The translations under genes and the position numbers were made by a program. A DNA stretch of 64,000 nucleotides, taken from positions 289,022,526-289,086,525 of the forward strand of contig OX336388.2 in the NCBI GenBank assembly GCA_946902985.2. Direction: 5' to 3'. The notes beneath the pieces are model-generated. The model did no database searches, was not told where the DNA came from, and saw nothing but the letters and a program-made list of their open reading frames with translations. The DNA comes from Meconema thalassinum. Lineage: Eukaryota; Arthropoda; Insecta; Orthoptera; Tettigoniidae. The stretch's first letter is position 1; every line of letters starts with the position of its first letter. This document shows positions 21,383-31,887 of the stretch, piece by piece.

Positions 21383-24375
21383 AGATATGCAGTGAACATC
21401 TTATCGCTGTAGTAAGAAAGTTCCGTTTATCACGCAGTAATACGGGTGTTCTCTACTCGCGGAGCGGATCGAACGGGTGCTACCATAGCAATATGCGGTT
21501 GTCCGTACTTCTGGTGTGTTTGACATAACCCAGAGATTAAATATACCCGAGTGAACTTAGCTATTGCATAGACTTGTTAATACAGACTCCTCGATGAGGA
21601 AATCTACTGCGTATGTAATTGAAATGCAGGAAAGCATTAGTATTATCAAGAACAATACGACTGGATTTTATTTTGAGAACCTAGTTGTTGTAGCAATGAT
21701 GGGCTAAACATATCGTGCAGGAATGTAATGCAGATGCAGAGTTGATCATTTGGAGTGACATCCTTATTAACACTACAATGAAGAGAAAGAAACGTTGGGG
21801 AACTTTAGTTCTGATCCAGAGGTTTTAAAGTAGCGAAGCATGAAGAAACAACTCCAGATGAGCGAAACTACTTTATTGATAACGTCGAGGGAGCCTTGTA
21901 CAAGCAATATGCAGGAACTCCGTTTCGTAGACAGTAGTTTTCGAGTTAGGAGGAAGTTGGTTCGGCGACTTGCAGCTCCAGCCATGGACTACTCAGGGAT
22001 GATGGTTCAGTTCCTGAAAGGAATGTATATTCCTATACTTTCTTCAATCTCAACCAGAAATTCGCCCAAGGTAGCTGGAAAACTTTTCTTCTCTTGTAGA
22101 CAGTAGACCTTGTCACTTTTAGTTCGATACTTTTCACCAATATCTTATTAATTAGTATGAAATACATTCAAAGACTAGATTTGGTTCTTTTTTTATCATT
22201 TCTGTCGGAGAGTGTAATTTTTGTGTAGTTAACAGTAAACGTGATGCTATTTAGAGCATTACTTTGTTGCTTTTGTTTTGAAAATTTTGGAAATAAAACC
22301 AAGCATTTAATTTTGTTGAGAAGATATCTGCAGCATAATTAGGACCAAGACGACGATATCTTTGTATAAGAATAGCAATTAGGAAGAAGATGGCCACACA
22401 CTCGTGCACTTGAACTATTCCAAAAATATTTCAGTGATACTATTCGTATGGACTTAATGGACTTATGACATTCTAGTAGAAATTCTTTATTTGAGAAATG
22501 ATAGTGCATTTTCATCGTTATTTTCCATGGTTATGGAATTATGGAAATCGTCCAGCGAAAACAATTGTGAATTGATTGCCAAGGCATTTGTAGCCAACTT
22601 TCATATTTCTTTTTGATTAAAGATTTTTCTTTAAATGAAATTTTTAGTTCGTTCAGTTTTTTGCTTGTGTTATTTCAATTCATTTTTGGGAAGACTCTTG
22701 GATAGATCATCGTTTGATTTAATGGTTTGCGTGTATCTATTGATATGATAATAGACTCCTTTCCATGGTGTAAGTCTCACGTGTTTTCTTCTGAGTAGTT
22801 GAGCCATTTTTCGAGTTTGGATAGGCGAAACTGAAACGATTATTTTTACTAGTGTCTATTTACAATTTTTTCTCTCATATATAAGTCTTTATGGAAATAA
22901 ATATATATAAATATATTGGAATTGTGAACTAAATTTAACAGTTCAAACTAGTATAACAGAACTTGTCGTAGACTTAAATGACGATAATTTATGGAAATAG
23001 ATAATACAATTTATCTAATAAATTGTTGCTTCTTGTTTAGTGAAGTTAGAAAAGAAGTAATCTGTGGCACTTCTATATTCGTCTATGATAGGGCATGATA
23101 TTTTCAGAGCAATTTTTGAAAGATTTTAAGTTTAATAACGTTTGGGATTAATTCTTGACAGCTTTGGAAAGCTGAATTAAGGTATTGCAATTTTGTGCAT
23201 ACGATTTATTGTGTTAGTGAAGCGAATATTTGACATCATTGGATGGTCAATATTAATGTTGTATATTGTACTCGTAGTCTTTTGAGAAGACTTTTTAACG
23301 TTGTCATTGCGTTTTAGTAAGAGTGAGATTTGCTTTTGAGCTATCACTAATTTGGATAGGAAGTTGTAGTAATCGTGAATTGGAATCACGAATGTTTCTC
23401 TTTAATGATTGTTTTATTCAAGTAACCCTACGTTTTATTCTTGCCTAGTAGGATATGCCGGAGATGAATTGCTTATATCATGACACACATATTTAAGTGA
23501 CACAGCCACGTCTCGAATAACTTTAATTAATTCATGCAATATAATACATGTGATATTTCTGTAATTTTAGCAAAAATATACTGCATTCATTGAAGCATAT
23601 AGATAGTTAATAAACTATTTTCATAACTTGTATCACTATTCGATTATCTTAATTGATTGTTGAATGCAACAAATTAAGAAAATGATAACCTTGAAACATA
23701 CTTGTAAAATTAAATGAAGATGGGCAGCGTTTATAACAATATCCTAATTAAGGATATAACTTGTATATAAAATGTAAAATATGTATAAATCTTTAATAAG
23801 GGTATAACATCAGTGCATAATTTAATATTGTGTTTTTCTTGTAATTTGTTCAGCGGATGATATATTTAAACACTGTGTTTTAGAGCAGTAAGATGGGGCC
23901 TTATTATAGGCGTTTATTTAAAACTATTTTTTTTTTCATCATTTGATCTAAAGAAGCTTTTCTTTAATTTTGTGTCTAGTTGACGGACATTCATCATTTT
24001 CCAGTGAATAAACTGAATTTAATTTTAAAAGAATCTTAGAACGACTGGTGTTTTCTATTAGAAAAGGGGAGTGCGTTAGGAGGACCAGTGGGCAGTTTTT
24101 CCTTGAGTTTGCTTAAACTTAACGCCCGAGATATTTTCATTTTATTTTAGAGTCTCTTGTTCGAGTTCTTTTGAGCTTCGTTTCATCGTAATTTTATACA
24201 CCACTGGCATCTTCGTACCGCATTCTTTAATATCGACGTATCCTGATCCCTGGTTGATCCTAGTTGGTAGGTTTTTCAGAGGTCATTTCAGCCGGGAACT
24301 TCTAGAATCTACGATCCAACTTTTCCATCGGATTGCAACAGGTAAGACCACGTGGATTACGGGTACATCTATATA

Positions 24376-24388
24376 TGGCGACCCAATC
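24376..24388 (+). promoter_or_regulatory. Candidate primer-binding site
   Basis: TGGCGACCCAATC starts 8 bp after the 5' LTR. The TGG start matches the complement of a tRNA CCA end, and TGGCGACC resembles arthropod elements reported to prime from tRNA-Arg. The offset is larger than usual, and the tRNA cannot be assigned by eye. Confidence 0.5.
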
Positions 24389-25062
24389 TATGGGGCTATC
24401 GAATTGGCATTCTCGATTTCTCCAGTGCCAAACCCATGTGGGAGAATCCATTTTTATGAGATTATTGAGTTTAGCAGTTTTCGAACGATGTAGTCGTTAG
24501 CAAAATTTTCTTTGGCACTGCTACGATTATACCCGTCGAATTCGTTGGGAATTCACGTTTCTTTAAATCGTGAAGATAAGTTTACTCAATCTACCTGGCA
24601 AACAGATAGAATTATCGCCATTGCTTAAATTCATTTGTTTTGTGCGTGCCTAGTAAAATGTAATTTGATTGATTACGACATGACCATAAAAGAGATTTCC
24701 AGGAAATTTTTATGGATCGGCGTGGTCAGATGGGACATGACATGGGGCCATTTTTCACTCCATGCTTGTCGGCCATTTCGTGTTATTTACCGGCAATGAT
24801 TATTTGTAGACCATCTGTAATAATAGAATCACTTTCTTTAATAATAAAATAAATAATTCATCATTTCAACTTTAATTTAAACCGTTTCTAATATAAATCA
24901 CCGTCGTAGCATTCCTCCTATTTTCTTATAGACTTAATTTATATAATAAGTTTAGAAGCAAAACGAAATTCAATGCTTGTATTGGTGAAAAGGGTCATTC
25001 TAAATGTGTCAATTCTGCTATTTATGTATTGCATTCCTGTGTTTTCAATAATTGTATTTACC

Positions 25063-25878
25063 ATGACAGCTGTGTCAATGGAGGACATTGCCAATATGTT
25101 GAAGGCAATGCAGGAGAAGATGGGCAGTCACGCCAATGAATTAGCTGAGATCAGGAGTAATTGCCAAACTAGTTTTGACAATATCAACTCCATTGTCAAT
25201 AAGAATACTGAATTAGTTCAGGAATCTGTAGGGGTTCAGGAATCTGTAGGGGAGAATTTGAAGGCAGACATGAGTCAAATGCACTTGTCCCTCAAATATC
25301 TTCAAGATAGTAATCGCAAGATTTCAGCTAAAACTAAAGAAATAAAAGAAAAGATAGAGGATATAGAAGCAGGCATCGACAGTGTGACAGCCGATGTCAG
25401 GCTTGTTCAACTTGACATCAGTAATATTAATGTAGAAGTTAGCCATGTTAGATCTAATGTTGCATCATTAGAAGTAAGAGCCATTAGCACTGAAAATAAA
25501 TTAGATTCAACTGAAGGCAAATTAGTTGCGGCTCAAGTTGATATTACTGCAGTGCAAGGTAAAATAGATTTAACAGAAGGCATTGTAACTGGTATACGAG
25601 CTAGTATTTCTACCATAAAGGAGGATGTTAGAAATATTAAATCGGAACTAGATAGTAATCAGAAAGAAAATAAAAATAGCTTACATGCATTGCAATTGCA
25701 GTTTTCAAACGAAGCAAGTGCAACGCAAGAAACTCTAACCAAATTAGAGGGTGATATGGCCCAACTTAAAGAAAAGGTTGAAGATCACAACAAGGTCTTG
25801 AGAAAGGATATAGAGATCGATCTCAAGGCTATTGTTAACGATCAAGTGACCATCTTAAGGGGGAAATCACAAAAATAA
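25063..25878 (+). CDS. Gag N-terminal coiled-coil region, frame 1
   Basis: The frame is open from 24,973, but its first 30 residues are a hydrophobic run unlike Gag. The methionines at 25,063 or 25,078 ('MEDIANMLKAMQEKMG') are likelier starts. The following residues form a long coiled coil rich in Glu, Lys, Asp, Ser and Ile with repeated heptad-like blocks ('IKEKIEDIEAGIDSV', 'STENKLDSTEGKL'). A 16-nt near-perfect duplication gives QESVGVQESVG near 25,223. The frame ends just after a G5 run (25,859-25,863), and the coiled coil resumes in another frame, so a base was probably lost in a G homopolymer. The likely role is multimerisation of the Gag shell. Confidence 0.7.
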   Translation: MTAVSMEDIANMLKAMQEKMGSHANELAEIRSNCQTSFDNINSIVNKNTELVQESVGVQESVGENLKADMSQMHLSLKYLQDSNRKISAKTKEIKEKIEDIEAGIDSVTADVRLVQLDISNINVEVSHVRSNVASLEVRAISTENKLDSTEGKLVAAQVDITAVQGKIDLTEGIVTGIRASISTIKEDVRNIKSELDSNQKENKNSLHALQLQFSNEASATQETLTKLEGDMAQLKEKVEDHNKVLRKDIEIDLKAIVNDQVTILRGKSQK

Positions 25879-26132
25879 ATGAAGATGTGATTAAAAGTAT
25901 TAAGTCAGATTTTGAATTAAAGATTAACAGAACAGAATTAAGACTTAACCAAGATATTTCCCAGGCTAGAATAGACACTGATAAACGAATCGATTCAGTT
26001 CAGACTATGCAGGTCGAAAGCGTTACTGTTCTTAGGGAGGATTTAGAAACGCAGATTAAAGGCGTAATTCTGAAAGTAGACCAAGTTAAGATAGATCTAA
26101 ACTCAGAACGTGAAAAGAAACATCGGAATTAA
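25860..26132 (+). CDS. Gag coiled-coil region, continuation in another frame
   Basis: The third-position frame reads GEITKINEDVIKSIKSDF directly after the G5 run and stays coiled-coil-like ('RTELRLNQDISQARIDTDKR') to a stop at 26,132. A second frame change in the A-rich stretch near 26,113-26,120 links it to the main Gag frame, which is open upstream of its first ATG. The three frames look like one ancestral reading frame with two small indels. It is annotated as a damaged segment of the same gene, not as a separate gene. Confidence 0.65.
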   Translation, partial: GEITKINEDVIKSIKSDFELKINRTELRLNQDISQARIDTDKRIDSVQTMQVESVTVLREDLETQIKGVILKVDQVKIDLNSEREKKHRN

Positions 26133-26167
26133 ACGAGATTAGACAAGAAATACAAACGTTCAGGTTA

Positions 26168-27592
26168 ATGGATCACATAGACATAAATAAATTAAGGGCG
26201 GAAATCAAGTCACAATTAGAAACGTTGGGGAAACCTATAAATTCCGATGGGGAAGGAACGGTACACCATTTAAGGGACAGGATGGATACCACCACGCCAG
26301 CTAGAAACTATTTAGCGAGGTTGAATAAGGCACATGAAACAGAACAGAGTCATGCTAGATCTGAGATCCCGAATGAGGCTACGTCAGAAATAAATCCCAG
26401 AGATTTTAGGATATCAACGCCTAATGACAGATCTAATGTCATGATAGTGAGGAATTACGAGGAGAAAATTAAGAAATTTTCAAATACGGAGGGCTTGACT
26501 CCTATAGAATTCATTAGAAATCTACAAGATCACTTTGCGGAACATCATGTTGCAAGGGACAGAGAACTGCGGATTGTTGAGAAGCATCTGGCAGATGCAC
26601 CGTTAAATTGGTTCTGTGCTTTCCGATATACTTTCGATAACTTCGAACAGTTTTCGGAAGCATTTATTAAAAGATTCTGGTCGATAGCGATACAACACGC
26701 AGTGAGGGCGGAAGTATATTCAAGGAAGTATAGTAGTACTGGACCCACCAGTTATTCTAAATTCTTCACATCTCAGTTAGCCCGCCTTAGATATCTTCAA
26801 CCCCCATTGAGACAGGAGGAAATTCTCGAGACAATTTCACGCCAGTTACCAGTGGCAGTTAGAAGGAACTTAATCTCATCAGGCGTAGAGGATTTAGCGG
26901 CAATGGACGACTTGCTGCGTAGGCTAGACCATACATCTATGTCGCCTACCATAGTCAAAAGCGGAAGGACGGAAACTAAGACCGTGAACGCGGTAGTCGT
27001 TGATCAAACTCAACAAACAGAAAGGTCATATAGGACAGAATCTAGATGGGAAAGTCCGATGAGGAACAGTAGAACGTATAGTCGAAGATTTGAAGATAGA
27101 AACAACCAGCGACCATATGGAAACTACCAACAGAGATATGATCGAGACCGGGATAGACCTAACCAAACAGATCGTAATCAAGAAAAATATAAACCTTACG
27201 AAAGTAGAAATAGGAATGACAGGTACATGAATGGAAATCAGGAAAGGGAACAATACCAACCTAGGAATAACAGGTATCGAGGTTATCAGAACAATAACCG
27301 ATACTACGATAATAGGGATAGACAAGGCCAGTATCAGCAACAGAATAGAGGTCAACAAGGGTTTGCCAGATACAAAAACTACCGAGACAAAAACTATCAT
27401 AACCAGGAAGATAGAGAACAGTCTAGAAAGGACAGAGATAGGCGTGAAGAAAGGAAGGATCGAAGGTACACAGAAAGTGAGCCAGAACCTAACACTAGCC
27501 ATCACACTAGTGATAATGAAAGGGGTTCACAGGAAAAAAAAAGCCAATTACGAAATCCCGGAAGGATTAAACAGCCAGCCGTCTCCATTTGA
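26168..27592 (+). CDS. gag: Gag capsid and RNA-binding region
   Basis: The 474-codon frame contains a capsid-like region at about residues 85-250 ('FSNTEGLTPIEFIRNLQDHF', 'LADAPLNWF', 'FSEAFIKRFW', 'ISRQLPVAVRRNLISSG') with the hydrophobic and Trp spacing of the retrotransposon Gag family (compare 'W..F...F...F'). Residues from about 290 to 450 are a low-complexity tail rich in Arg, Asn, Tyr, Gln and Asp ('RNNRYRGYQNNNRYYDNRD'). This would bind RNA without a CCHC zinc knuckle. The frame runs over an A9 tract (27,534-27,542) and stops at 27,592. The protease frame is reached only by a shift at that tract. The first ATG at 26,168 may be an internal Met of the longer coiled-coil Gag. Confidence 0.8.
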   Translation: MDHIDINKLRAEIKSQLETLGKPINSDGEGTVHHLRDRMDTTTPARNYLARLNKAHETEQSHARSEIPNEATSEINPRDFRISTPNDRSNVMIVRNYEEKIKKFSNTEGLTPIEFIRNLQDHFAEHHVARDRELRIVEKHLADAPLNWFCAFRYTFDNFEQFSEAFIKRFWSIAIQHAVRAEVYSRKYSSTGPTSYSKFFTSQLARLRYLQPPLRQEEILETISRQLPVAVRRNLISSGVEDLAAMDDLLRRLDHTSMSPTIVKSGRTETKTVNAVVVDQTQQTERSYRTESRWESPMRNSRTYSRRFEDRNNQRPYGNYQQRYDRDRDRPNQTDRNQEKYKPYESRNRNDRYMNGNQEREQYQPRNNRYRGYQNNNRYYDNRDRQGQYQQQNRGQQGFARYKNYRDKNYHNQEDREQSRKDRDRREERKDRRYTESEPEPNTSHHTSDNERGSQEKKSQLRNPGRIKQPAVSI

Positions 27593-28199
27593 CATAATTA
27601 TACAAGATGTTTATGAGGTCACGAACGAAGATTTGTTATACGAAGAAATGGAAGGAATTGTGAGTGAACGTGCTGAATTGCCTATTATTGAAATCTCTGT
27701 GGGCAACCAACATTGCAGGTCTCTTATAGACACGGGAGCGGTCATTTCAATCATGTCCGAAGATTGCTTTTTGAAATTAGAAAAGAAACAACAATTTACC
27801 ACATTGCCAGCTTCATCGATTAAAGTTAGAGGACTATTTCAAGTTAAATCGATGAAATGTAAATTACAAGTCCAGCTGAAGTTCAGTATAAATGAAAGAT
27901 GTTTTGAACATATTTTTGTGGTGCTCAAAAATATCAATTTTGAAATAATCCTAGGGATTGACTTTATTACCCGTGCCAGAATTACCATTGACATGGACAG
28001 GAGAATTATCAGGTTCCCAGAGAAAACTATTAGGAAGATAGTACATGAAAATATTGATTCCAATGAGGATGTGGAAAATTTGATCAGGGAAGAAGTTTTA
28101 GATAATATAATAAACCAGACCGAGCAAGAAAGAGAGCATTATGCACTTTACGTCGAGGGATTTGAAGAAATAGAAAAATTTAATGCGAGAGTGGAATAA
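27534..28199 (+). CDS. pro: Retroviral-type aspartic protease (retropepsin)
   Basis: The frame is +1 relative to Gag and open from well upstream; its own content begins at the A9 tract. The catalytic motif is 'SLIDTGAVISIM' (Asp-Thr-Gly-Ala). About 75 residues further lies 'IILGIDFI', the second hallmark ('ILGxDFL') of retropepsins. The domain spans about 27,660-28,020. After it come about 60 acidic and polar residues and a stop at 28,197-28,199. In autonomous Ty3/gypsy elements RT would follow here; instead the frame stops 86 bp before the 3' LTR. The protease would mature Gag in particles. The active-site residues look intact. Confidence 0.85.
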   Translation, partial: KKKANYEIPEGLNSQPSPFDIIIQDVYEVTNEDLLYEEMEGIVSERAELPIIEISVGNQHCRSLIDTGAVISIMSEDCFLKLEKKQQFTTLPASSIKVRGLFQVKSMKCKLQVQLKFSINERCFEHIFVVLKNINFEIILGIDFITRARITIDMDRRIIRFPEKTIRKIVHENIDSNEDVENLIREEVLDNIINQTEQEREHYALYVEGFEEIEKFNARVE

Positions 28200-28275
28200 A
28201 ACGCAAAATGCTGTTCATTAACGAATACCTAGAATGGTGTAATAAAAGTATTCGCACACTTTTATTAACCAGGTT

Positions 28276-28285
28276 GGGAGGAGGA
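28276..28285 (+). promoter_or_regulatory. Polypurine tract
   Basis: GGGAGGAGGA ends immediately before the TG of the 3' LTR, the standard position for plus-strand priming. Confidence 0.85.
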
Positions 28286-31200
28286 TGAGACAGTATTTTG
28301 CTATTTACTTGAACCCTGATACGACAGCGAGACGTATTTTGAAATTATTGCTTGGCATTAGTTTGACTGCAGGCTTGAGAAGCAGTACGCTTGTTATTCA
28401 CTAAGGAGATGGAAGGGGCAGATGACCTCGTAGTTCCGCCCTTAAAACAACAATAACTAACTAACTAAGGAGATGGATAGACAATCCCGCCACGCTCTTG
28501 ATCACGTGCACAGGTCATGCTCACTGACTTAGTCCTGCAACTATTTGATACATATATGAAATGATAATCGACTGGGTTCGATTGTCCACCTCGATACAGG
28601 AGTGATGCATCTTGGGTAGACTGCCAGCTGAGACGTGGATGAGCAGTTTTGAAATGACACACACTTGAGTTCAGTTACATATGCAGTGAACATGTTATCG
28701 CTGTAGTAAGAAAGTTCCGTTTATCACGCAGTAATACGAGTGTTCTCTACTCGCGGCGCGGATCGAACGGGTGAATTGCTACCATAGCAATATGCGGTTG
28801 TCCGTACTTCTGGTGTGTTTGATATAACCCAGAGATTAAATATACCCGAGTGAGCTTAGCTATTGCATAGACTTGTTAATACAGACTCCTCGATGAGGAA
28901 ATCTACTGCGTATATATTTGAAATGCAGGAAAGCATTAGTATTATCAAGAACAATACGACTGGATTTTATTGTGAGAACCTAGTCGTTGTAGCAATGATG
29001 GGCTAAACATATCGTACAGGAATGTAATGCAGATGCAGAGTTGATCATTTGGAGTGACATCCTTATTAACACTACAATGAAGAGAAAGAAACGTTGGGGA
29101 ACGTTAGTTCTGATCCAGTGGTTTTAAAGTAGCGAAGAATGAAGAAACAACTCCAAATGAGCGAAACTACTTTATTGATAATGTCGAGGGAGCCTTGTAC
29201 AAGCAATATGCAGGAACTCCGTTTCGTAGACAGTAGTTTTCGAGTTAGGAGGAAGTTGGTTCGGCGACTTGCAGCTCCAGCATGGACTACTCAGGGATGA
29301 TGGTTCAGTTCCTGAAAGGAATGTATATTCCTATACTTTCTTCAATCTCAACCAGAACTTCGCCCAAGGTAGCTGGAAAACTTTTCTTCTCTTGTAGACA
29401 GTAGACTTTGTCACTTTTAGTTCGATACTTTTCACCAATATTTTATTGATTAGTATGAAATTCATTCAAAGACTAGATTTGGTTCTTTTTTATCATTTCT
29501 GTCGGAGAGTGTAATTTTTGTGTAGTTAACAGTAAACGTGATGCTATTTAGAGCATTACTTTGTTGCTTTTGTTTTGAAAAATTTGGAAATAAAACCAAG
29601 CATTCAATTTTGTTGAGAAGATATCTGCAGCATAATTAGGACCAAGACGACGATATCTTTGTATAAGAATAGCAATTAGGAAGAAGATGGCCACACACTC
29701 GTGCACTTGAACTATTCCAAAAATATTTCAGTGATACTATTCGTATGGACTTAATGGACTTATGACATTCTAGTAGAAATTCTTTATATGAGAAATGATA
29801 GTGCATTTTCCTCGTTATTTTCCATGGTTATGGAATTATGGAAATCGTCCAGCGAAAACAATTGTGAATTGATTGCCAAGGCATTTGTAGCCTACTTTCA
29901 TATTTCTTTTTGATTCAAATTTTTTCTTTAAATGAAATTTTTAGTTCGTTCAGTTTTTTGCTTGTGTTATTTCAATTCGTTTTTGGGAAGACTCTTGGAT
30001 AGATCATCGTTTGATTTAATGGTTTGCGTGTATCTATTGATATGATAATAGACTCCTTTCCATGGTGTAAGTCTCACGTGTTTTCTTCTGAGTAGTTGAG
30101 CCATTTTTCGAGTTTGGATAGGCGAAACTGAAACGACTATTTTTACTAGTGTCTATTTACAATTTTTTCTCTCATATATAAGTCTTTATGGAAATAAATA
30201 TATATAAATATATTGGAATTGTGAACTAAATTTAACAGTTCAAACTAGTATAACAGAACTTGTCGTAGACTTAAATGACGATAATTTATGGAAATAGATA
30301 ATACAATTTATCTAATAAATTGTTGCTTCTTGTTTAGTGAAGTTAGAAAAGAAGTAATCTGTGGCACTTCTATATTCGTCTATGATAGGGCATGATATTT
30401 TCAGAGCAATTTTTGAAAGATTTTAAGTTTAATAACGTTTGGGATTAATTCTTGACAGCTTTGGAAAGCTGAATTAAGGTATAGCAATTTTGTGCATACG
30501 ATTTATTGTGTTAGTGAAGCGAATATTTGACATCATTGGATGGTCAATATTAATGTTGTATATTGTACTCGTAGTCCTTTGAGAAGACATTAACGTTGTC
30601 ATTGCGTTTTAGTAAGAGTGAGATTAGCTTTTGAGCTATCACTAATTTGGATAGGAAGTTGTAGTAATCGTGAATTGGAATCACGAATGTTTCTCTTTAA
30701 TGCTTGTTTTATTCAAGTAACCCTACGTTTTATTCTTGCCTAGTAGGATTTGCCGGAGATGAATTGCTTATATCATGACACACATATTTAAGTGACACAG
30801 CCACTTCTCGAATAACTTTGAATAATTCACGCAATATAATACATGTGATATTTCAGTAATTTTAGCAAAAATATACTGCATTCATTGAAGCATATAGATA
30901 GTTAATAAACTATTTTCATAACTTGTAACACTATTCGATTATCTTAATTGATTGTTGAATGCAACAAATTAAGAGAATGATAACCTTGAAACATACTTGT
31001 AAAATTAAATGAAGATGGGCAGCGTTTATAACAATATCCTAATTAAGGATATAACTTGTATATAAAATGTAAAATATGTATAAATCTTTAATAAGGGTAT
31101 AACATCAGTGCTTAATTTAATATTGTATTTTTCTTGTAATTTGTTCAGCGGATGATATATTTAAACACTGCGTTTTAGAGCAGTAAGATGGGGCCTTATT

Positions 31201-31659
31201 ATAGGCGTTTATTTAAAACTATTTTTTTCATCATTTGATCTAAAGAAGCTTTTCTTTAATTTTGTGTCTAGTTGACGGACATTCATCATTTTCCAGTGAA
31301 TAAACTGAATTTAATTTTAAAAGAGTCTTAGAACGACTGGTGTTTTCTATTAGAAAAGGGGAGTGCGTTAGGAGGACCAGTGGGCAGTTTTTCCTTGAGT
31401 TTGCTTAAACTTAACGCCCGAGATATTATCATTTTATTTTAGAGTCTCTTGTTCGAGTTCTTTTGAGCTTCGTTTCATCGAAATTTTATACACCACTGGC
31501 ATCTTCGTACCGCATTCTTTAATATCGACATATCCTGATCTCTGGTTGATCCTAGTTGGTAGGTTTTTCAGAGGTCATTTCAGCCGGGAACTTCTAGAAT
31601 CTACGATCCAACTTTTCCATCGGATTGCAACAGGTAAGACCACGTGGATTACGGGTACA
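28286..31659 (+). repeat. 3' LTR (carries a 52-bp SINE scrap)
   Basis: It runs TGAGACAG to GGGTACA, 3,374 bp including a 64-bp gain from the SINE scrap and its duplication. It matches the 5' LTR almost base for base, with scattered substitutions and a few 1-4-bp indels. It lacks the 3.24-kb segment of the 5' LTR. Confidence 0.95.
28413..28464 (+). mobile_element. 52-bp SINE-E tail micro-insertion with 12-bp target duplication
   Basis: The insert (AAGGGGCAGATGACCTCG to CAATAACTAACTAA) is bounded by CTAAGGAGATGG at 28401-28412 and 28465-28476. The 5' LTR has the unoccupied site near 17,930-17,941, so the event post-dates the arrival of the element. Confidence 0.95.
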
Positions 31660-31887
31660 GTACCACCCCGACATTTGCCCGATGACGAAGTGGGAAACCA
31701 CGGAAAACCACTTCGAGGTTGGCTGAGGTGGGAATCGAACCCCCTCTACTCATTTGGACCACCAGAGGCTGAGTAGACCCCGTTCCAGTTCTCATACCCC
31801 TTTTCAAATTTCGTGGCAGAGCCGGGAATTGAACCCAGGACCTCCGGGGAGGCAGCTAACCATGCTGACCGCTACGCTACGGAGGCG
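31660..31887 (-). mobile_element. SINE-B copy 1, 5' part (split)
   Basis: The minus strand starts 'CTCCGTAGCGTAGCGGTCAG' (A-box TAGCGTAGCGG), then B-box GGTTCAATTCC, then 'GTGGTTTTCCGTGGTTTCCC', up to the GTAC where the LTR element entered. It inserted into SINE-A with an approximate duplication (CACTAAATACACTT at 17531-17544 and CACTACACTT at 31889-31898). Confidence 0.85.

Larger units (their letters stand above)
17815..24367 (+). repeat. 5' LTR (interrupted)
   Basis: The LTR consists of 17,815-18,140 plus 21,383-24,367, about 3,311 bp. Removing the extra 3,242-bp segment makes its length agree within one or two bases with the 3' LTR minus its SINE scrap. It carries no conserved ORF: the 88-codon frame at 21,840-22,106 is broken in the other LTR by one missing base (near 29,281). 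Confidence 0.9.
17815..31659 (+). mobile_element. Gag-protease-only LTR retroelement with about 3.3-kb LTRs
   Basis: The boundaries are unusually secure. The LTRs begin TGAGACAG and end GGGTACA. The 4-bp target duplication GTAC lies at 17811-17814 and 31660-31663. The flanks join into one continuous SINE-B when the element and one GTAC are removed. A primer-binding-site candidate follows the 5' LTR and a purine tract precedes the 3' LTR. The interior (24,368-28,285, about 3.9 kb) encodes Gag and a retropepsin and then stops 86 bp before the 3' LTR. Reverse transcriptase, RNase H, integrase and envelope are absent. The protease suggests Ty3/gypsy-like ancestry, but that is inference. The LTRs differ by about 1-3% by eye, so the insertion is fairly recent. 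Confidence 0.9.

Noticed and set aside
21840..22106. 88-codon frame inside the 5' LTR
   Set aside because: The other LTR lacks one base in the same frame (near 29,281), so it is not maintained as a gene.
24376..24388. Firm assignment of the primer tRNA as tRNA-Arg
   Set aside because: Only the first eight bases resemble the reported sites, and the offset from the LTR is large; a tRNA 3'-end search is needed.
24973..25062. Apparent membrane segment at the start of the coiled-coil frame
   Set aside because: It is more likely untranslated leader; a better start with Gag-like content lies at 25,063-25,078.
27026..27505. Hydrophobic 159-codon minus-strand frame
   Set aside because: It is the antisense of the Arg/Asn/Tyr-rich Gag tail; hydrophobicity is the expected by-product of that codon bias.
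17815..31659. Endogenous retrovirus with envelope
   Set aside because: No envelope-like frame exists between the protease stop and the 3' LTR, only 86 bp including the purine tract.
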